This document shows, piece after piece, positions 58,878 to 64,000 of a stretch of 64,000 nt of DNA (position 1 is its first letter; each line of letters begins with the position of its first letter). Source of the DNA: Liolophura sinensis (lineage: Eukaryota > Mollusca > Polyplacophora > Chitonida > Chitonidae). The stretch is from contig NC_088296.1 in the NCBI RefSeq assembly GCF_032854445.1, forward strand, positions 5,109,246 to 5,173,245, read 5' to 3'. The translations under genes and the position numbers were made by a program. The notes beneath the pieces are model-generated. The model saw only the letters and a program-made list of their open reading frames with translations. It did no database searches and had not been told where the DNA came from.

Positions 58878-60760
58878 ACTTACAAAATATAGGACATACC
58901 TTTTAGCAACTTTGTGCAAAATTTGACTTAAAGTGATACAGGTGGGTAGCAAAGCGGATTGTCTAAATTCCAGAAAACTACATTTTGATCACCATCAAAG
59001 TAAACATATGCATCCAAATTGATATAGAAATGCTCATAGGCACAGTTTCCATGGATAGGGCTAAAGAAAAGACTAGTATCCCTTTTACATAGTGATTCAC
59101 ATGATAAAACCCTTTAAAAGATCACCCACTTACCCCCCCCCCCCCCACTACCCCCCCTTTCCCGTTTCCCCCATGGCTGCCATTGGTTGGCTGGCTTACC
59201 TCAACTCACAGTGCAAAAGAATCCCACCACCTGTGTTGTTGCCTCAGACTAAATTAGTACTTTCCACATAACAAACACCAAAGTGTGACACTGGCATCTA
59301 CAAGAGATAAGTAGAGGGGAGAAATATGAATTTGCCACTTACAAAAATAAAGCCACACAGTACATGCACATTGGTCATTCAGACAGTCAGCAAGGCAACC
59401 CTCCCAAGACATGTTGAAGGGACCCAAGAAGAGGGGAAAAGCTATACTCTTTAACCTGTAACAACACAGAAATCCTCAAATAATCAGTGAGAAATTACAC
59501 CTGTAATCAGGTTCCACACTGGGTGTTCCTGGGTGGGCATGAGGAATGGACATTCAAACTGTCCGTACATATATGAGAAACCTGTGACGTTTCCCCGGTT
59601 GGGGGGGGGGGGGAATGGAGGGTTATGTGTCATGGTGTAGTACCGGACCAATGACGGGGATTCTAGGTCAGCCAAGGGAGTGGAAGACTGCATCCGATTG
59701 GTCAGGCCTTTGAGGAAGCTGAACGGCTAGCAGACCCCACTCACCTAGGTAGATCCCAGTTCAATATATGCATAAACCAGGCAAAGTTCACTGACGCCAT
59801 GTTTGGGAGACAAGATCTAAAGACGGAAACCAAGACGAAAGCTCAATAGGTATTAAACTAGGATGTGAAAGCCATATGTAGCTGTCTGTTTTCTAACTTG
59901 TGTGTGAGGACATTGGAAACATAAAAAAAATCCCAGTTGTCCAGGGAGGTGGATGCCACACTGGGCCAGATACTAAAACAAAAACTCCTTGAGATGTTGC
60001 AGGAACAGCATACTATGTTCTGGTGGAGAAAGACACCTGGTGGGGCAGAGACTCATTTTCACAAGGGCAATATTCCAAACAGATCACACTTACATGTATG
60101 CTAGAAACTTGAAGTTGATCATTTTTGTTCCAACGCCACACATACTGTGTGAGTGCACATGTAACTTGTCAGAGGAATGAATATACACATGCAATGAAAA
60201 GTACATGCCTACAGTGGTTTATTTTTAAGTTTAAAGAGGAAAATTTTCCTTGTCCACTTCAAGTCTATGCCCCAAACAGCAGACAGTGTTGCAGCAGAGA
60301 TGCCTGTTTTTAATGTTTTGTGACCTGCAGGATGATTTGAAGCACATTTACCTAGTGTGTGGTGACACACATGGGAGGAACCTGACTTGGTTTGTAAATT
60401 AAATGCACACTGGCCCTCTCTACTACTCTAGCCAAGTAATTAATCTGCTGATGTGTTTTTATCCACCTATGTGAGGCTGGGCCCTTATATGTGATGAAAG
60501 GCCTTATTGACCATCCTTAATCACACCACCCTATCTATCAGCCACATACTCCAATTTCACTCGCAGCACTCAAATTTTGCATTATTTATCAAATGTCAGC
60601 CCCAAAGAGACATTTAAAAACCAGGAACAATGAAACGTTGTCTGTGTTTGTTCCAGTCTGTTTATACTCCTGTACTACCCTTGACCACAGAGCGTTTTAG
60701 CCGATTTTTAGACAAAATGGATATGTGGGGAAAATATAGAATTAAAAAGCTTTAAAACTG
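58878..60760. other. no gene established
   Basis: Homopolymer C and G runs near 59132-59160 and 59600. Only short chance frames; no recognisable element. Confidence 0.4.
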
Positions 60761-60764
60761 CTCA

Positions 60765-60911
60765 ATGAAGTTCCATGTCAATGCAAACCACATTGCAGAT
60801 GTACCCACCAAATATTATCAGGCTGCTGCGAAATCTGAGCACGCAGTGACATATTACATGTTTTGGCACGAGTGGAGAGATCAGGCCACAGACCCCATTA
60901 GTTTTCCATAA
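60765..60911 (+). CDS. possible small ORF or terminal exon, unidentified
   Basis: A 48-codon frame (MKFHVNANHIADVPTKYY ... to ISFP, stop at 60909-60911). Its composition, with His/Tyr/Trp-rich stretches such as YYMFWHEW, looks protein-like rather than random. The frame is open only from 60756, so it may be a last exon preceded by an acceptor near 60770. I recognise no family, and no neighbouring exon was found. Confidence 0.25.
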   Translation: MKFHVNANHIADVPTKYYQAAAKSEHAVTYYMFWHEWRDQATDPISFP

Positions 60912-61580
60912 GCGACAATGTTAACGTTGGCGCTGTAGCTCAGTCCCCAACATTCCGAGGCCAATAAGCTTTGGTGCATACCTGGCCCAGCCTGTGAGAA
61001 AGAAGCTGTAAAAATCTTGACATAGGTTGACCGTCAAAATCTGGACCTTTCCATGCCGGCAGCTGGGAGGGGTGCCTAGCAACGCCAAGGGGACGTCACT
61101 CGCAGCCTCATCACCACCTGTCTCCTTGTGTCCTCTCGCCCAGAATTTCAAACTTTCATCATTAAAACTCATACCTGCCCAAAGCTTAGACAATTTCCAT
61201 CATTTTGATACCTAGCATGCACCTGTACACCAAAAACGGCAGGCTGGCAGCAAAAAAAAGACTTTACACCCTAAAATACACAGAACTACAATCGTGCCTC
61301 CCGAAAAACGGAAGTTGTAATGGGGGTCTGTGTCCATATCATTGTATACGTTGTATTGAGACTGGTTGTCCGCCATCTTCAATTAAAAGTTCTATGTCAT
61401 CTAAATAATTTGTCTCGTCTCGTCTGTGTTACAGCCCTACACTGCGCCAGGCCATAGGAAGGGTAACACCTACGTGGTTAACTCGTTGAACTAGATTTTA
61501 ATATAACAGCTGAGGTTCGGGCCTGGGATTTCCACTTTCGATACATCAACTATACAGATGGTTTCGGTACTCACGAGAAT

Positions 61581-61820
61581 TTAATAAAATTGCATCGGCA
61601 GTTTTCCTAGGAAATCCTGTAAACCGTATGACGGTTCCTTTTTCTTCAGTTTCGAGGACAGACTGTTTGTATTGACGCCATCATACCATACTCCCATTGT
61701 CAGGGCCAGGGCCTGAACACGGTTATCCGCAGAGATCTCACGACCCGGCTGCAAATCCTCACCGTGATCATATTGACCGCCTTGACCATGCACATCTTTG
61801 ACTTCCTCCATCTCCGCCAT
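61581..61820 (-). CDS. possible first exon or short ORF, unidentified
   Basis: On the minus strand an ATG with good context (GGCATAATGGCGGAGATGG, 61820) opens an acidic then basic frame of 79 codons (MAEMEEVKDV ... to LPMQFY) ending in TAA. Fifteen bases later a GTGAGT donor-like site occurs (about 61573). It may be a genuine 5' exon with a shifted splice, or a chance frame. No domain is recognised. Confidence 0.3.
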   Translation of the reverse strand: MAEMEEVKDVHGQGGQYDHGEDLQPGREISADNRVQALALTMGVWYDGVNTNSLSSKLKKKEPSYGLQDFLGKLPMQFY

Positions 61821-62200
61821 TATGCCAACTACACAAACGACGCTTGCGCAGCGATATGATACCGCGAAATGGAGCAGATGAGTTTGAACGAATAATGCAT
61901 TATTGCTCCGTTTAGCGGAAAGGTTTGGTTTTGTTATTTCTTTTAACTGCAGTTTACGCAATAAATGTGTAAAGTATCTATTAAGCTGGTTCTACTTAGA
62001 TTGATATTTAATATGCAGCCATTCAAAAATATATAAAACGGGTGACTTGCAGAGCTTTCTATATTTAATTAACATTAAATGCTGTAGTCCTGCACTTATA
62101 TCATGTGTAAATCAGATTTTTCAATTCGGAAAACCAGACGACTGCATCACTGAATCAAGTTCTATTCATTTGCATACACAAAGGCCGTAAGCATCATACT

Positions 62201-62454
62201 TCTCCGGTTGGTTAGCGCGCAAACGCAACGCAGTGACCAAGGAGTCTCTCACTAATGCGGTCGCTGTGAGTTCAAGTCCAACTCATGCTGACTTCCTCCC
62301 CGGCCGTACGTGGGAAGGTCTGCCAGCAACCCGTGGATGGTCATGAATTTCCTATGGGCTGTGCCCGGTTTTCACCCACCATAATGCTGACCGTCGTCGT
62401 ATAAGTGAAATACTCTTGAGTACGGCGTAAAACACCAATCAAATAAATAAATAA
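62201..62454 (+). mobile_element. SINE family 1 with target duplication, A-box deleted
   Basis: Flanked by ATCATACT (62193-62200 and 62455-62462). Head TCTCCGGTTGGTTAGCGCGC lacks the TGGCTCAG portion of the A-box seen in the complete copy, while B-box GAGTTCAAGTCC, central domain, 3' domain (ATACTCTTGAGTACGGCGTA) and AAAT tail are present. Confidence 0.9.
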
Positions 62455-62462
62455 ATCATACT

Positions 62463-63480
62463 ATACCATGTGCGCATTTATCACAGCACGCTTTGAAGAC
62501 TGAGGTACTGGGTGTACCAATGTCAACGGCAGATGTCTGCCGAAGGCAAATTCTTGTTAATGTGGGAAGGTCCAGACAGTAAAAGTTACAGTAACACAAT
62601 GTGAGCATGCAACTGCGAAGTAAAGAACATTAGTTCCACTTTGTTAGTTTTCGTCCATTTACATACTCGTAATATGAAGCTGTGTAACATGACTTCAGTG
62701 TTCCGAGAACATATTTACTAAATTAAGAAATATTCTGTTGCTCGTATGAAAGGAAAGAATTCGAAGAATTAGTTTATTTTACCACAAAACAATTTCTTAG
62801 CGTAAGATTTCTGTTTTAAGACAAGAGAACATTTACAAAAATATCAAGAAAAAAAAGACATGATAAGAATCATTCCCTTCCGATATATTAAGGCATAAAA
62901 CTTATTTAAGAATATTTTTTGATTGTGCGTTAGACAGTCCGGTGATAATATTTCACAGTACATCCAAGCCAAAATCTTGAAAGAAACGTGAAAGAAACAT
63001 GAGAATTCTGGGAAATACAGTTCATATCGTTGACTTTCAGTGTGACTTCGTTTACAAACCATACCTTGATGACATAGGCCCCCTATTCTACCATGCATTT
63101 CCGGGAAGACGCCAAAGGCTCGATGTAAAACTTGCAACATTGCACCCCACAACAGCAGGCGGGTGAGGAAGCAAAAATTAAGCTAGGTAAATTTGCGCAT
63201 TTATGCATGTGATGACATCAACGCCTAGAAAGCCTATGCACATTATACATATTATAGCCCTGTTATTGCACCGTATGGTTAGCCAAAGCGTAAACAGGTA
63301 AGTTGCATTACGATAACTTAAGTTCTGACCACTGTTTCTCACGTTTTCCGCCTTCAAAAATCTGACCTAACACTCTCCAAGAGGCATTTTTAATTTCAGT
63401 CGTTTCTGTGCAATGGTGAGCGGAAAAAATGAAGTGTCTGCAACTGAGTATAGACCCGAGCTCGGTACTATGGTCTGCAA
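62463..63480. other. no gene seen
   Basis: About 1 kb without recognisable exon or element. Confidence 0.45.
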
Positions 63481-64000
63481 TAATGCAGAGAAAATCCACT
63501 GTAAACGCGAGATATCACGTATCACAGAGAGTCCAATTTTCGTTGCTTTCGACAGGCCCGTGCTCAGTAGCTATCCCGGCCTAAGCGACAAGGGAGGTGC
63601 CGTTAGACACAATACATCGTGTGCTTCTGTTAGTGTTGATGTCTGCACAAAATTATGTCTGTCGTCAAGCATGTTATCGTCAGTATTGTTAGAAATACAC
63701 AACATTTTCAGGCAACTTGGCAGTACAGATGGCGCTTCGGTACTTGCTTGAGCAGTTTAACGTGGCGAAGAAACACTGTACTTGCTTGAGCAGTTAATGC
63801 AGAGAAAATCCACTGTAAACGCGAGACACCACGTATCACAGCGAGTCCAATTTTCGTTGCTTTCGACAGGCCCCTCCGCAGTATCTATCCCGGCCAAAGC
63901 GACAAGGGAGGTGCCGTTAGGCACAATGCATTGTGTGCCTCTGTTAGAGTGTTGACATTCGCACAAAATTACGTTCATCATCAAGCATGTTATCGTCAGT
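63481..64000. repeat. 314-bp tandem repeat running off the window
   Basis: TAATGCAGAGAAAATCCACT occurs at 63481 and again at 63795, and the following ~205 bp align closely (GCGAGA...CACGTATCACAG, TTCGTTGCTTTCGACAGGCC, AAGCATGTTATCGTCAGT). Monomer length is 314 bp. Within the spacer, a 37-bp duplication around CTTGCTTGAGCAGTT (63744 and 63781) is also visible. Further copies may lie beyond 64000. Confidence 0.88.

Noticed and set aside
63413-63751. 112-codon plus-strand ORF
   Set aside because: It spans the start of the 314-bp tandem repeat and is not preserved in the second monomer.

Overview
This is eukaryotic, TE-rich, largely intergenic DNA from an invertebrate. Introns use GT/AG, low-complexity A/T runs are common, and there are many copies of tRNA-derived SINEs with AAAT-repeat tails. 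The SINE and LINE types fit a lophotrochozoan, most likely a marine mollusc; that assignment is inference from repeat style, not from a marker gene. I found no rRNA, tRNA gene, CRISPR array or prokaryotic feature.

Layout. 1-5.7 kb: an intact Tc1-type transposon (1155-2688, DD34E, TA target duplication) and a 38-bp minisatellite carrying CRE-like sites. 5.7-10.1 kb, minus strand: the one host gene I can assemble, six exons whose splice phases all fit, encoding a sushi domain, one transmembrane segment and a Pro/Tyr-rich cytoplasmic tail; its 5' end is not found. 10-31 kb: intergenic sequence full of SINE copies, two other dispersed repeat families, a 17 x 60-bp minisatellite (24.2-25.2 kb) and an old truncated LINE copy (27.8-30.7 kb). 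31-33.4 kb, minus: a decayed hAT transposase. 34.3-35.3 kb: a diverged ~150-bp tandem repeat.

35.6-50.5 kb is a nest of elements. A Ty3/gypsy retrotransposon (gag at 35.7-36.8 kb, a MYND-finger ORF, then protease/RT/RNase H/integrase at 46.8-50.5 kb) is split by a near full-length RNase H-bearing LINE (37014-46703, minus, 13-bp target duplication). That LINE is itself split by a hAT transposon (42911-46663, 6-bp duplication). 51.1-58.9 kb is a second nest: a hAT (51124-58872, duplication AATTC) contains a younger, three-exon hAT (54010-58137). 58.9-64 kb holds sparse candidate exons, one SINE with a target duplication and the start of a 314-bp tandem array.

How the parts relate: the LINE and the SINEs end in visibly related 3' sequences, so this window appears to hold both partners of a LINE/SINE mobilisation pair, along with their dead-on-arrival 3' fragments. 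The nesting gives a relative age order (gypsy, then LINE, then hAT), which makes the uninterrupted gag frame in the oldest element worth a second look.
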